Shown here: positions 9,500 through 22,508 of the stretch, in pieces | How the letters are laid out: every line of letters starts with the position of its first letter | Numbering within the stretch: the first letter of the stretch is position 1 | Origin: Ligula intestinalis | Taxonomy: Eukaryota > Platyhelminthes > Cestoda > Diphyllobothriidea > Diphyllobothriidae | Length of the DNA stretch: 64,000 bases | NCBI GenBank assembly: GCA_036362985.1 | Contig: JAYGXS010000005.1 | Location: 32,898,928 to 32,962,927 of the forward strand | Direction of reading: 5' to 3' | The notes under the pieces: model-generated | What the model was told of the DNA's origin: nothing | Seen by the model: the letters and a program-made list of their open reading frames with translations, nothing else | Database searches by the model: none | Made by a program: the position numbers and the translations under genes

Positions 9500-12129
9500 A
9501 GTACCATTTTCACAATGGGCAAATTCTCGTGTTTAGTTTCTAATGGGAGCCGACTGGTTCACAATGGGTATGCGCGAGACTCACAGGGGATCTGCATTCA
9601 GTAGAAGTAGGCAACGCTTCTAGGGTGTAAGTTACACCATCACAGCCTGCCCTTCAATTATAACAACGTCTACATTGCGAAGAAAAAGGTATACAAGTTT
9701 GCAAAAGTCGAAATGTATTTTAATATCCGATTGTCCAATATATGCCGCTCCCCTCCCTCGTGCAGTCTTTATTGCAGCCCCTTGACACTCCTGAATAAAT
9801 TGCTTTCGCCTTGACGGTAAGTAAGCTTGATTTCGTCCATAGTTAGGTCGACCCAAATCCTCTACCTTGGAGTGAAAATCCATTCGGTATAGCTTCGTCT
9901 TGTCCGCATTTACCCAACGTAATCTCTTCTACCTTATACATCAGCTTAATGGTCGGCCCGACAACTACATGCAGTTGACCTCGGTAAGCCTGCGTGATTA
10001 CAACACACGGGTGTATATATTGTTCAGTCAATTTTCGCTCGCAAAGCAGCACAAGCATTGATGGATGCGTTGGTCTGTGGTGTGTAACAATGAAGGGAAT
10101 TAATGGTATAAGGCGGACGTTCTACAAGTAAGCACACTCCGATGAGTGTTCAAATATATGCTTAACTAATTCATATTCGATAGACTTTAATTCTTTTGGT
10201 GTGCGCGCATAACATAGTTTATATTAATTATTACATTTCCACTAGTGATAAAAATAATTTGCGCTGCCCATAAAGCGTTCAGCGAAATAGAAAAACGTTT
10301 TCGATTCGAAAAAATACTCCATTGGAAATAACTATGCAGCTTCATCCGTATATATTTTACGATAGTCAAAAAATACAATACCGGTTGGTATTTCATGCGC
10401 TAGCTGGGGAGAGGTGCCTAACTGGTTGATTAATACTCCAATAAATGTGGTATGCTAAGAAGAAGCTGGGACAGCATATGGAGTAATAAAGCTACGCGAT
10501 ATCACGCATTCTAAACATGCGAAAAGCAACTGGCTTGACCAAATGTCATGCTTTGCAGTAGCTCCTCCCCTCGCACATACTGTAGCATATTTTCCGAACA
10601 TCCGAAATCATCCATGAACTGAACGGATTGTGTAAAATCTACGGGCATATTTATTTGTGATATGCTGTCGACTTACGGATACCTATCCACGTATAATTAC
10701 TCAACATAAGAGGAGCGCAAACCATGCGAATAGATAGCAGAATCGAACAGTAGGTCGACAGTAATACAGAGCGTTCACGCACTAAAATGTCGTCTTTTTT
10801 CCTGTTAAAAAAGGACAAAGTTTGGATTTATTTCCATCGGCCGATTGTGTGCCTCAATGACAATTATGATTTGGTAGTGCTTTTGCGCAGTGAGCACCAT
10901 TTAAGCGATTTGTGTCCACAGCCTCTGCCCTTTGCTAACGGCCATTTTAAAGACCTGTGCAGCCATCGAGGACTGTAGGTCAACTATCTCCTCGAAACTG
11001 GACTTTTTTTCGATGAGCCTAAACAATAAATCCTGAAAGGTTTCCAAGCCCTTGGAACGACCATTGTCAAGGGGATGCTCAAAAATCGCACTAATACTCT
11101 ATTTGAAAATATTTAAGTTCAAATTCTACATTTTAAACAATTGTTTTCTACACATTTTTTGTGCCGTTGCATTAGCACCTTTCTGTTGTTTGCCTCTCCT
11201 GCCTCAAATGAATGCAGTTGGCTCATTTTCTATGCTAAATCAAAAAGTTAAGAAAAACAGGTTTCCAGGTTTCATCCGCGGTTCGTCGGCCGTTGATATT
11301 TGGAACGCCCAGCGAACTCAAAATATTGGTATCTTCAACAGCAAGTTAAATTAATAGCTAATTATTATACTATATCCACACTTGCAAAGAAGAGGGAGCT
11401 TTTATTTGCGACTACGAGAGTTTATTACACGTTTGCAGCTAAATAAAGAAAAATCTTACCACTGCGATCTTAAGACCTGGTTCCTTGTCTATAGGGACAA
11501 AATGCGAGATGCCAGAATGTAAGGTATAGATTGTTCTGAACAGATGTAGTACAGATTCGATTGAAGGGAGTTGACATTCAGACAGGCCTCCGTCCGGCCG
11601 TGAGGCCTGCATCTGAAGTTTGAGAGATTGGGGTCGTCACAATCGCCTACAAAGAGGCGTTCGTATGATTCAGTCTCGGTCGATGATTGGCCAGACTGGA
11701 GATAGTCCTACATGTGTGCCTAGTCACGAGGGGTCCAATGTTGAGTGTTGGTGTGTTCGCATTTACGGTGTCCCACGGCCGACCGAGGCTGCCATCACGT
11801 GACCTCATGTTTGACGTGATGCGGTAGCAGAAATTATGATTACAGGCCAACAACAGGTATGGTTCCAGCCCAAAATTTAGACTTTATTGGCGTTGAAAAC
11901 AGCGATTACATGAGTGAATTAATATCTAGAATCCTCAACTGCTGATTTTTGATCACAATCTAACGGTTTTCGAAGACCTGTAGACTAGACGCCACAAACA
12001 AAACTGAAGTACCTGTGCCGTATCAGAAGCTGTTAGTTCTGGCTTGTCCTATTTTCTCAGCAGCCCCTCACTATGCGAGCTTTATCTCTGTTTAAGTTTG
12101 TAGATTGCAAAAACAGCAAGATTTATTGG
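9500..12129. other. unassigned sequence
   Basis: No recognised protein or RNA gene was found. Short frames at 9632-10058 (minus) and 11052-11354 (plus) lack known motifs. Local hairpins are visible, for example GTGTAAGTTACAC at about 9627 and the GGCCTCCGTCCGGCCGTGAGGCC region near 11585-11610. Neither has flanking duplications that I could identify. Confidence 0.3.
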
Positions 12130-12865
12130 ATGCATGAACTTTCAGGAAACCTCATCAGTTGCGTCTATTTTATTCCATGGTGAGAGTAACGAATGGGAAA
12201 TATACAAAACGGATTGGCACAGAAAGGTCAAAAAAGGTCGATGGACAATGGGAAGCCCCCTTGGACCAACCTTTGCTGAAACGTTTACGGATCACTTAGA
12301 AGAGAAAGTATCCTCCGCATTGGACAACATAACACTCTACAGGTGATATGTAGGCTGTTGTTTTCGCGATTGTCCATAACCTAAGGGACGCTAAACAATC
12401 ATTGTCTCCAATGAGCAGTTTACATCCGAATATTAAATGAATGAAAGCCACTTTTCCTTCCGCAACCTTCACTTGTCCAGACGGGATGATGATTCCATTG
12501 CACTAACGGTGTTCCATAAAGATACCTGAAAATTCAGTACTTCCCTTACCTAAATTTGTTCACATACAATGGATACGATGCCTTCTTTATACTCTTTTCC
12601 AAAGGAAGAGAAAAATCTGCTCTATGGACACATTGGATGCCGAATTTTAAAGGTCAAAGATACCATATTTAAGCGTGGATATCCAGCTCAGTCTATTGAC
12701 ATGTAAAGTCAATACTTACAGCCAAAAAGCATGGAATAATGAGCGCCAAAAACATTTTTCGTGTCCTTCCACTTTAAGGGCAATGACACTTTAAACATCA
12801 TCAAGAGACGCTTGCTTAACAACATTAGTAGAACTTACTATGCTACGGAGTTCATATTTTGCTCT
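12130..12865 (+). pseudogene. Penelope-like element RT remnant
   Basis: The remnant carries the later RT motifs of a Penelope-like element. RWTMGSPLGPTFAETF corresponds to the usual MGSPLGP motif, followed by a stop at the YVDD-like position. After that come RRDDDSIALTVFHKD, YLNLFTYNGYD, TLDAEF and KVKDTIFKRGYPAQSIDM. The end is VSFHFKGNDTLNIIKRRLLNN and TYYATEF, as in the linker between RT and GIY-YIG domains. Each block lies in a different frame with stops between, so it is strongly decayed. No GIY-YIG domain follows. The order of blocks is what identifies it; individual blocks are weak. Confidence 0.72.
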
Positions 12866-13775
12866 CCAACTAAGGCCTTACAAATTCTTAGTTGGAAGGA
12901 ATCCCTGCCATTGCACGCCACTTGAAATTGTTTCTATGATTAAACATGCACTTGCGGGTGCAAGTACGTAGGGCTAACGTAAAGGCAGCCAGATTTAAGG
13001 AGCATTTGCCTTGTTGGCTTTTCAAACAGAAACAATTTTCTAGGTACAGGTTATTCTGCGGCCGCTGATACTTCCTTCCCAGTACTTGCTTGAGCACGAA
13101 CAACTCGTACCTTGCGCTATCTGGAGGCAGCCTCAATGCGGAGGTCAAAACTTGACCTATGTAAACAGGTGGAGCATGTGGTTAACCTAACTTTGCATTG
13201 GTAAAATCTGGCTCATAAATTTACACAGTCCCCTACCCACCTTTTCGTCCTTACTCCTTTTTATTTGTTGTTCTTTCCACTTTGTTTTAACTCGCTAACT
13301 TCACGAATTAGCCTTCGAAACCTGCCCTTTGATCTTCTTGTACCAATTCAATTTATTTATTTTTCTCATTCGTAACTCTTACTATGCTATGGAATAGACA
13401 CAACTGACGAGCTTTCCTGAAATTTCATGGATCCAATAAACCTTGCTACTTTTTCAATCTACAAATTTGCTGCTGGAAAATGGTGCTTTAAATCCCTGTT
13501 TCAGTGTCCACTCCTAAAAGGGCCGTCACTCGGAGATGGACAGTTACCCACTAAAGGTCCTGGCAGCCGCTGACACTACTGCACTCCACGTCCAGCAGCG
13601 TCCGTTGTTGCGGTAATCGTAAGATGAAAATGGTTTATTGAATAAACACTAAAATAACTACTATGTTCTTTTCAGTAGGCGTATTTATGCCTAATCATTG
13701 AAGTCGGTGGAGTAGTACTTGCGCAAAGCTTCCTGATTCTTCAACGCGATACTGATGATATCAAAACTATGTACC
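12866..13775. other. unassigned sequence
   Basis: A minus-strand frame at 12888-13148 is open but unrecognised. The remainder is AT-rich and featureless to inspection. Confidence 0.3.
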
Positions 13776-13776
13776 T

Positions 13777-13975
13777 ACGGGACCTCGCTCAAGGTCAGCG
13801 AATACCACCGAACTTAAACGCGCCCACCGTGAGTCAAGTAGGAGTTAGTGATGATATTTAAAAAATAAACTCAATGACCTCGCCCAAGGACAGCGTACAC
13901 CGCCAAATAGAAATACACATACCTTACCCCGTGGAGTTAGAAGTGATAGACCGGTTGATAAAAGTAAGCCCCTAA
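13777..13975. repeat. two diverged tandem units of about 97 bp
   Basis: GACCTCGCTCAAGGTCAGCG at about 13780 recurs as GACCTCGCCCAAGGACAGCG at about 13877. Later parts of the units (AGGAGTTAGTGATGATA and TGGAGTTAGAAGTGATAG) also correspond. Only two units are clear, so this is a local duplication and not a satellite array. Confidence 0.6.
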
Positions 13976-15020
13976 GTAGACTGGCCACACCACAGCCGAT
14001 TTTTACAGCAGCTAGTAACGGGAATTATAGAATTCGATTATTAACCATTACGTTTGACTATTTTATGCATTTTTACAGTAATAGTTTTACCAAATGTTTC
14101 TCTTTTTAATAACAAACATTGCATGTTACAAAAAGACTTTTAAAAAGGGGATTTTTACTATTGTTGGGCGGGCTCAACACTCGCGCCGTCCCCGAAGCAG
14201 GATAACAAAGAGTGAACACGCGAGACCGCCGCTGGCCAAGTTTTGAGGTCACACATGACAAGGGCCACGAATAAAACGCATGCACGTGCGTGCGTCACCG
14301 AAGGCGTGACCAGTCACCTGAGGACATGATGGATGGAGGCATGACGGCTGCCTTTAGAGACCACTCGTGGAGAGCCAATGGGGAACAGTGACGGCTGACC
14401 CCTACATATGCTGCCACCGCTAAAGGCGACATTCTGTTGTAGAGACGGACAGCCGACGACCCGACATTCCGTTGCTAGGGGCACAGGACAAGCTGCCGGG
14501 ACGAGACCGGCGACAAAAGACGCATTGTTGACGGACACACAGAACACAAGGTTGATGTACAAACACAACTATTAACAGTAAATACTATCTGCTGTTCTGT
14601 TCTACCTTCTCTTCCTAGCACGTTACTGGAGGAAATAACCAGTGTTGACACAGGAATACACACGTTTATAACAACTGGGTTTTGGGCCCATGCTACATCT
14701 GGTTTCCCCTCCCATAAAACCCCCAATTCCACCAGTCCCTTAATACAGAACACAGAGGTTTTAAATACCCAAGGTACACTAAACGAGGTACTTTTGCCTT
14801 TTCTTGTGGGAAAACAGTTTCAGAATCTCAGTGAATGTCGTTAGCATATTAAAAGGATCAGGCCAGTTTCTTCAGAGCCTTTCTCAGTCAGAAGATTTGT
14901 ATCAGATGTGTACTGTTTCCGGCCATTTTCCTCGGTTTTTCTCAAGATCACGGCAGTTATCTTAACAAAGCCTTTGCATTCATGTAACGTAAGGTCCGGC
15001 TTGTTCGTGCTCGAACAAGA
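13976..15020. other. unassigned sequence
   Basis: No gene was recognised. Minus-strand frames at 14314-14568 and 14475-14753 overlap each other and have no known motif. Confidence 0.3.
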
Positions 15021-15143
15021 ACGCGGAAAGATATGTTAGTGTCAACGGAGTGAGCACTACCACTCTCATCTATTACAAAACACTTACTAGAGAGTGGTCA
15101 CTCCGTTGACACTAACAAAGCCTTACCATGTTTCCGCAGAACA
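15021..15143. repeat. inverted repeat, fold-back/MITE-like hairpin
   Basis: Arms at 15035-15067 and 15090-15116 pair over 26-27 bp; the shared core is GTTAGTGTCAACGGAGTGA. The left arm has a 6-nt insertion and the loop is about 22 nt. A further short outer match, GCGGAAA, occurs on each side, at about 15022 and, inverted, at 15135. No target-site duplication was found, so the superfamily is open. Confidence 0.7.
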
Positions 15144-17690
15144 TTTTTTGATGGCCCTATGTTTCGCCCCACCCACTAGAGGCGTAGGCTTGAGCTGGCT
15201 TTGTTAAATTCCTCGCTGCCAACCTGATTTTTTGCTGATATAACTGGATTTTGGGGCTTATTTATGCCCTTGCTGCTACTGAATACAGTTGGTTTCGTGT
15301 CCTATGATAGCAATAAACTAATAAAAGTTGAATGTCAGTTCACTCTTAGTGGGTTCGTCACAAGAGGTTTCAAATCAATTAACGTCCCCTCTTATCATAT
15401 ACTCAGTCTACATAATACAGGCGCATTTATAAGCAGTAGATTGCAAAAAGATAATCGGAGCCTTAGGAAATGGCTTAGGACACGCTTGAATTTGCTAATT
15501 TTGTTTATTGAATATACCTGCTGCGCAAAATGGTGTTTAATAGAAAGCTTTTCATTTCAGCTCTGTATACTGAAGAGGTGCAGCATTTAGCAAAATCCAA
15601 AGTTTCTCGGTATCCAAGACGCATCCTGCATTATTAAAAGCTGTTGGCCAAAATTTCTTCTTTACGTGCGTTTTACTAGAAAAGAACACTAATGAGGCAG
15701 AATAGCCTTAATTATGCCTTATTAGTGAATGACGAATTTCGGTTTGCCTTCATGAATATCAGTTCAATGCAAGTATGCAAATGGCCTTGCTTTCGGGATT
15801 CAGTTCTAGGAATTCTGTTTTACAAAGCTAGTACGTTTTGTGTCATTAGATTATATAATCAACTTGGACAGCTGTGGTTTGTTTACTACACCGAAAATAA
15901 GGACCGTATTCAAGCATAGATATGAATATCCCTGAAAGTTCACCATCTTCATCTGGCCATCCGTAAAGGATCCTTGTTCAAACCTTTGTGTTTGGCATGG
16001 CCGTCGTGAAGTTTTGTGGTGAATTGGGTAATCTGTGTGAGTTAAGTTGTCAAGGCAATTTGTAAGGCCGGTCGGATTTCGACTGGCTGGTTCTTTGTCA
16101 GATAAGCAGCTCTCAAGGGAACCCGTCAACTCTGAGGGTGAACAGCGTATTCTTTGGTCCTCACTGCAATAGATCCTGTTATGTAAACATACCCAAGTAA
16201 TCTGTAGGCTTGTGACAGTTGGAACTTCGCGATTTGGATCGTGAGCCCTGTGGAATGGGTGTCGGTCAGTGATTTTCTCGCGAACTCCTATGTATGAAAG
16301 GGTACTTACACACACCTACGGCACTCTCCTCTTCCTCGCCCGCCCTATTTCCATGGCAGGACAGTAACAAGACGGCCGAGGGCCTTCTCCAGCTAACGGA
16401 TAGCTCTAAGTAATAAAACTCCGACTGGCATATGTATGGCTGTCGGCACAAAACTAAACAAACACTACAGGGTGCTACATATTCTACGAGTCTGACAGGC
16501 ATGCTTTTTCCAAACAGCCGGCGGAAACAGAATATCTAAGGACGGCTTATGCAATCGAATAATTTTTCCTCTCCCCTCTGGTCGCTAAAGGCATCTGTTT
16601 TGGATTGGGAATAGCCCAGTTGCCAGGTTTTCTCTGCAAAAGACTAGGAACGAGAATAAACAGTGTTAACGATTCCCTTTTATGAGCAAAAAATTAGCCT
16701 CAGAGGCGGGCTCAGTATGAAACCTCCCATTTAAACCTTTTGTTTACTTCATCTTCTTCCGAACTTTCGAAACCACGACTTCTGATTTTAATTTTTTTAA
16801 AGAGCCCACTCTCCAAGCTTATTCTGTTCGCAGTGGCCGCAAGCTTCGTAAAGACCATGCCTTCGACAGGATTATGCTTCGCGTCATTCGTCTTTTGCAA
16901 CTGGGCGTTCGTTAAAACACGATTTATCAGTAGGCACAAATTCGGGAAATCACGTGCATGGCCAGCGTTTTTAAAACCGAGCAGACGTCTGTATTTCTGC
17001 ATTTATGCGCTTACTTGTTATTGATCCTTAGACAGTTAAGTAGCTAGCATTGTTTGCCTTTCCAACAGCGGTAGTCTGGCAAAGTGGCCTACTTTCGTGG
17101 ATGTATCTTATGCCCCGACGTTGGAAGCACAAAAAGGTGATTTTTGCCTGCTGAAAACGTGCTCACTGCGTCCAACGAAGTAGACAGCTGCACCTTGAAA
17201 AGGTATACGTTTATATATGAAGCAGAGAACTTTGTGAACGCAAGAGTGAGGTTCAGATGCATGAAGACGCATGGTGCACTGCAAGGACGATTTTATTTTA
17301 ATGATGTTAGTTCAAAAATACACTTGGTATAATGAGTGGTCTTATTGGCAACAATGTCCGCTGTAATTTAATGTGTTAAAAAAAAATAACATGAAACAGC
17401 ATGAAATGATTTAAACATGTGGTTTTAGAAGCAGGTATGACACGTAGCTAAGAAAGGAAAGCGAACGTGAACGCTGAAGACAATGGTTTGTCCACTTTTT
17501 CCACCTTGACCGTGAGCTGAAACGATGTTTTATTTATGTACCCGAGTATTATGTCAAGAATCACATGACTGCAGTATTTTAATGGTCTAACCAGCGGTCA
17601 AAGGTGTCGTCCGCTGTCTGTCATCAACTGCTTTGGTTCTTCCATCATAAATTTAGATTTGATCTGTAAACTGACCTTGAGAGAATTTCC
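15144..17690. other. unassigned sequence
   Basis: No confident gene. The frame at 16712-17002 (minus) has an opposing open frame at 16740-17024 and only a faint resemblance to Penelope N-terminal sequence. The frame at 15851-16315 (minus, 154 codons) is unrecognised. No splice-bounded exon stood out. Confidence 0.3.
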
Positions 17691-17699
17691 TAGTTAACA

Positions 17700-18577
17700 T
17701 CTTCCGTCTACGTCAGCGCTGGCGCTGCCGGATTTTTTTATCATCCATAAGCGAGATCGAAGAGACGTGCTGATGACCAAGGTGCTCTGCAGGGACGCTA
17801 GCTGGCTCGAAGGCTGTCCAGCTGTCCATCGCCAAAATAAGGTTGCGAATTCAACCCTGTCGAAGGTCATAAGGTGAGCAACCACCATCTTCAGTTAAAA
17901 TTTGTCTGATTTAAGCAACCAACTAGCATGGAGTGTAGAGCACTAGCAGGCTCTAAATGATAACGCTACCGTGGAGAGAGATCTGTGTCAACAATGGAGC
18001 ATTTTTCAATCCAACGGTCTCGACGTCCTCAGACCCGAAGGCCGTAAATACAAGGAGTGCTTTTGTGAAATTGACGTTGATATCAGAAACTAACTGGTTG
18101 AGGAGAACTGACTTCTCAAAGTGACGGCCACAATTTTGCTAAAAAAGAGCCTTCTACAGGGAGCCACCGCTTTGTAAAGAAATGGCTGTTGGTTATGCAG
18201 AACGCCTGGATTATGCACAACCAACCATCTCCAATGCTGCTATTTAGCGATTCCCGTAAGTAGCAATCAAAAATTATCTAGACTTTCCACCTGCTCTTCC
18301 ATAAACCATTTGCGTTGGGCTACACATTTCCCGCCGGAAGTCTACAAATATGACGGCCCAAACTGTTGGCGGAACTTACAGGAAATGAAGCACCAAGGAC
18401 ACGTTCCCCGGGATTCCAAGGATGTGACCATCGTCCATTTCTACAAGCGGAAAGAGACCCCGAAATTCCGTGTTAATCACAGAGGCACAACATCGCCGGG
18501 AACATCTCCAACCGTATTCTTCTTGATAACCCAAACGGTAATCTAGAAGAGCACCTCCTTCCAGAAAGTCAATGGAA
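17700..18577 (+). pseudogene. RTE-type endonuclease/RT remnant
   Basis: The remnant joins the end of an endonuclease domain to the start of an RT. At 17740-17880 it reads RDRRDVLMTKVL in one frame and LSIAKIRLRIQP in another, equivalent to the stretch just after the SDH motif in flatworm RTE-like proteins. An eroded linker follows. At 18337-18577 it reads EVYKYDGP, QGHVPRDSKDVTIVHFYKRK and NHRG, then after a shift GNISNRILLDNPNGNLEEHL and LLPESQW. These are RT motifs 0-2 (IVHLYKKG and NHRGISL in intact relatives). The catalytic YADD part is absent. It is a different lineage from the intact RTE at 26.4 kb. Confidence 0.78.
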
Positions 18578-21237
18578 TTCCCTATGACCACCAAGTGTTG
18601 TAACCGCGTGTGTTCCTGTGTCAATACCGGTTATGTTCCCCCAGTGCGTGCTAGGAAGAGAATACAGGATAGGATAAGTGATGGTACTTTACTGTCAGTT
18701 GTACAAGTACATTAACTCTGGTCCGTGTGTTCAGCAGTAGCCTTCTGTGGTCGGTCTCGCTTCGGTAGCAGTCTCGGGTCGTCGCAGCGTGTCCAACAGC
18801 AGGGCCCCGTTCTGCTAGCGCCTCGCTATTTAAGGGGCAGTCGTCGTTGCTCCCCATTGGCTCTCCCAGCAGGTCGTGCGCACTCCGCTAACGCACGCCT
18901 GTGCGTCTGTCCTTAGCAAGACCTCACTCGGCTCGGCTCGGCTCGACTGCAGTGCAGTCTGGCTTCGGGTGCGCCTATTTTGTCCAGGCATAACGTCCAC
19001 CCTTTGAAGGTCGCGTGAGTTGTCCCTTCCGATGTGAACTCGGACTCTCTGGGTCTCTGTCTGGGTGATGTGCTCGATCATCCCAACACCAAGGAACAAG
19101 TGACATGCACTTAACTGTTTACTGGCTACAATAGAAGTACCAGGAGATGCGAATCTATATCCACACTAGCTTTTTTAATTTTGCGATAGCACTCACCCCA
19201 GCGTCCGCGCCTATAACTTCACACCATGACCGATAGCGCCAGCCACCTGCGCCCTCTTCTACCTCCGGTCTTCTTTTTTTGATCCTAAAAGTGGATCCAG
19301 GCGGAGGGGGGGGCGGTAGTCAGACAGTAACGGCTGCAGTGCGAGTCTACGCTCATCAACAAACCAATCCTCGAGCGAGTAAACACGTTTGCTTTCCGGC
19401 TGCTGTAGCCCGCAGTGGACATTAACGGATAGGATATAAAACTGTCGTGTGTGGGGGGGACCTCCAGATAAGTGCCCCACGTAAGTTGGATACTGTTCTT
19501 GTTTAATTTGTTTAATTATATCCTGCACGCAATCACTATGTCTTCTGTGCTACTATGACTACGAATGAGTTAAGTACTAGCATCAATAGTATTAGAATAT
19601 GATAGCTATCAGACGTAACTTAGTATCAGCTCCTCGACAATTAAGCTTTATTATTTGCTACTCGTTAACATTGGTAGGACTATTTTTCCTCTTGTTGTAA
19701 AGCAATCGCACCTTCAGCCGTACCTTAGAATATTACCGCTATAAGCATCCACTTAGTACTAGATCCTAGGCAATATCAGTCTTGTTATTTGCTTTTTGAT
19801 GTCATCTGTAGTACTGCTGGTCTATTCTTTAACGTTTCGTTTATTTTACCTATTAGCCTCCTACACTGTTGTCCTTGTTTTACGACGTCTGGTGCAGGTT
19901 GTGCGCTCCGCGGCTGCTAAGACACCTGACAGCCAGGCGCACTGAGTGGCGTGTAGCAACTCGATAATCGATATCGTGACCACCCCACGCGTCTTCCCTC
20001 GGATGCACTCCTAGTGGTAGTAGGAGTGAACTGACGCTGTGAGAGCGACCGTGCAGCGAACATTAGCGAGCTGAACTGAATTAGCGTCTTTTAGCGTCAT
20101 ATGGCAAACTATAGAAGGGTAGCATCCATCACAGTAGACGCACCTTCAGCCCAGTCTGTTAGCGTGGACACAAGCTTCTCCGTAGAAAGCCTTTAACACT
20201 ATCTGAAGATCCTCCGGTGGAAGGCATGCTGTGTTTTCGTTCTTGTTTTCGTTCTCTTTCTTGCTTCACCTCTCGTTTTTCTTTTTTCTTCATTCTCTCC
20301 CTGCCTGCCACTCCCCCAACCTCTCCATCCCCCCCTCTCCCTCTCTCTTCTTCCCGTATTTTTCTTTTTAACGACCTCCTCCGCAATGCTAATCTCCGAC
20401 TTCTCTTCCTTTTCCGCATTTCGCCCATCCAAACTCAGGCAACCGATCAGTGAGGTGGTGGTCTGTTGCTGTCGGTAGGCGACAGAGTGATGTTCATCCT
20501 CAGCGCATTTTTTCTTCGCATTGCTTGAAGCTATCGCGCTGCACTAAATGCCGGGAACTTGAGGGTTGCCAACTGACGGGATAACTTGGACACCGCAGTC
20601 GGCCCAGTATGTATTTTGTTATGTGCAGTGGCCTTGTGGGAGTCTAAGCCGTGAGTGTGCTCAGAACATTACAATTATCACGCCCAGTTCCGAAGAGGGG
20701 TAACGTCAATAGGAGTTGTTTATTGTGTACAGAAACTCAATGGTGGTCTGAATCCCAGACGCGGGGAAGGCCGCGGGCCCTGTGTGCGCGTGCGCACGTC
20801 CGTCTTTTAGTGTGCTGTGGGCGTAAGTGTATAAACGTCATGCTAGAGCGAGTCAGTGGACGATCGATCAATTACTTGGCCAATAATCGTCTACGGCACC
20901 TGTGATTGGCTGGCCCAGAAGGAGGTAGAGTAGCGAAGTCACGTGCGCTCTGCAGCTTGGCGCCAGCACTACAGCCTAATGTGGGCTGAGAACCAGCCTC
21001 AATTTCGTCTTCCTTAGGCGGCCTTTATGGCGCTCCTTGTCGGTTTCGGTTGTGGAAGTGGTGAGAGAGTGGGGTAGGTTCAGCGCAAATCTACTTTCGC
21101 TATACCCCCGCGGGAGTCATCGTGCTGCTTCAGCCTGTTGAAGCCCGTGGTGGACATAGTGAGTGCGACCGTTAAACTGTCGTGTGTGTGTGTGTGGGAG
21201 TGGCATTGCCCCACCTCAGGAGTCCGAGCAGCTAGGC
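18578..21237. repeat. GC-richer repetitive region, left of second hAT copy
   Basis: The stretch is more GC-rich than its neighbours. It holds a short CGGCT tandem near 18930, a long polypyrimidine tract at 20230-20350 (its minus strand gives spurious Lys/Glu/Arg-rich frames) and a GT run at 21180-21196. Several blocks recur in diverged form, for example AAACTGTCGTGTGTG at 19440 and 21174 and GTTGCCAACTGACGGG at about 20565, related to 22640. These suggest an old LTR-like or satellite-like family, but no coding region was found. Confidence 0.4.
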
Positions 21238-22508
21238 CAGGGGTCGGCAACCTTTTTAACTCAAAGAGCCAAAAAAGCAAATATTTGGGAACATATTTCA
21301 GTGAGAGCCATATGGTATATTTTAAGATGAAATTCAATTAAATGCGAGTAAAATAAGCCACTGAATTTATTCTTTGAATCAATGTTCTTAGAATACTCAT
21401 TGTTAATGCGACTTCTGGTGCTGCATGGATCCGCTGATAACTTTATAGACTGGTTGGTAGTTGGTGAGGTTAAGCTTCCTGCTAGCGTTGAGACTTTCAT
21501 CCGTTAGACGTGACCGTAGGGTGGACTCGATGCATCTCAGATGTGAGAATGACTGCTCACATGCATACGTAGATCTAAACAGGGTCAATACAGCAATACT
21601 CACACGCTGCAGTGCGTGCTATGTGACCGGAAACATGTTCCAAGTTTTGATTATCAGCTGGAAATCGGGTTGAAGTTTTTTAATTTCTGTCCACATGTGC
21701 TTGCTTGCAAACTCCGCTTTATGTCGTGCGATTCTTACCAAATCTTCATTGAAAGATTTGAACTTACTCACCCACGTGTCTGAGGCCTTCAGGTCAGCCA
21801 ATCCTTTTTCGAAATCTCTGAGGGAGACACCATGAATATAACTTATGTCGGCTGTGTTCAGTGAACACTCGGTTGGATGGGTGATGAAATTAAAAGAATG
21901 AGTGTGCTCTCGAAATTCTCTAATGCGTGATTTGAGCGACTGTAGGAGACTGGATGTGAAGTCAACGAGCTGGTGAAGGTACAAGTTTTGAATGGACTCG
22001 CTTACTGTGCATGCATCTTTATATTGTCTCAGTTTTTCAAAATGCAATAAACGATCTGTTTGAAGATCCATGATAAAAGCAAACACGGATTGTTGAAGGG
22101 ATAACATTGCCTTGCAATGTAATGTTGATTTGGTTCAGATGTCCGGTTATATCCACGAAATAGTAAAACATGAGGAGCCTCTGAGCTTACGATGCTCAAG
22201 GCCCTTCACTTCAAGGAAAGTCCGGGGTTCATTCAGGCAAGCTGCAAAACGGCTAAGCAACTTCGCTTTTAAGAACCTGGGACAGCAATTTGGAGTTCTG
22301 TTCAAACTTAATCACTCCTTCTGGTGACTTCTGTCCTTTACCTTCCAACCTGGAATTTGGCCTGATGATCGTTGTGATCCGAGTACAACCCACTATTTAG
22401 TCCCCTGAAGAGTAACCAAAATCACAAAACCTAAAGTTTCTGAGCGAGTCATACGCAATCATCAAAAAATCCATATATGGCTCTCGAGCCATAGGTTGCC
22501 GACCCCGG
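21238..22508 (-). mobile_element. internally deleted hAT element, second copy
   Basis: The ends CAGGGGTCGGCAACC (21238) and GGTTGCCGACCCCGG (to 22508) are inverted copies of the hAT ends at 6-9 kb. Flanks AGCTAGGC (21230-21237) and AGCTAGAG (22509-22516) form an imperfect 8-bp target duplication, 6 of 8 matching. Read on the minus strand, the 5' noncoding region (22508 to about 22320) joins through a deletion to the 3' half of the transposase gene. It is shorter than the copy at 7166-9491 because more of the 5' region and the whole BED finger are gone. Confidence 0.9.
21403..22107 (-). pseudogene. hAT transposase C-terminal half, one nonsense codon
   Basis: The frame runs from 22107 as LQTDRLLHFEKLRQYKDAC, then THPTECSLNTADISY and FASKHMWTEIKKLQPDFQL to TWNMFPVT. 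A single TAG replaces the TAC (Tyr) seen in the other copy (PVTYHTLQRV). After the stop the same frame continues with VLTLFRSTYACEQSFSHL and STLRSRLTDESLNASRKLN to SMQHQKSH. The dimerisation region is thus complete and in frame apart from one stop, making this copy less decayed than that at 8.3-9.3 kb. The N-terminal catalytic residues are absent through deletion, so it is nonautonomous. Confidence 0.9.

Noticed and set aside
16712..17002. Minus-strand 96-codon frame with slight likeness to Penelope N-terminal sequence (LTNAQLQ, NPVEGM)
   Set aside because: The diagnostic ADKGRSTVV block is missing and an opposing frame of equal length is open; chance openness is as likely.
20159..20453. Lys/Arg/Glu-rich minus frames and Ser/Leu-rich plus frame
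   Set aside because: They are translations of a polypyrimidine/polypurine tract, not a conserved protein.
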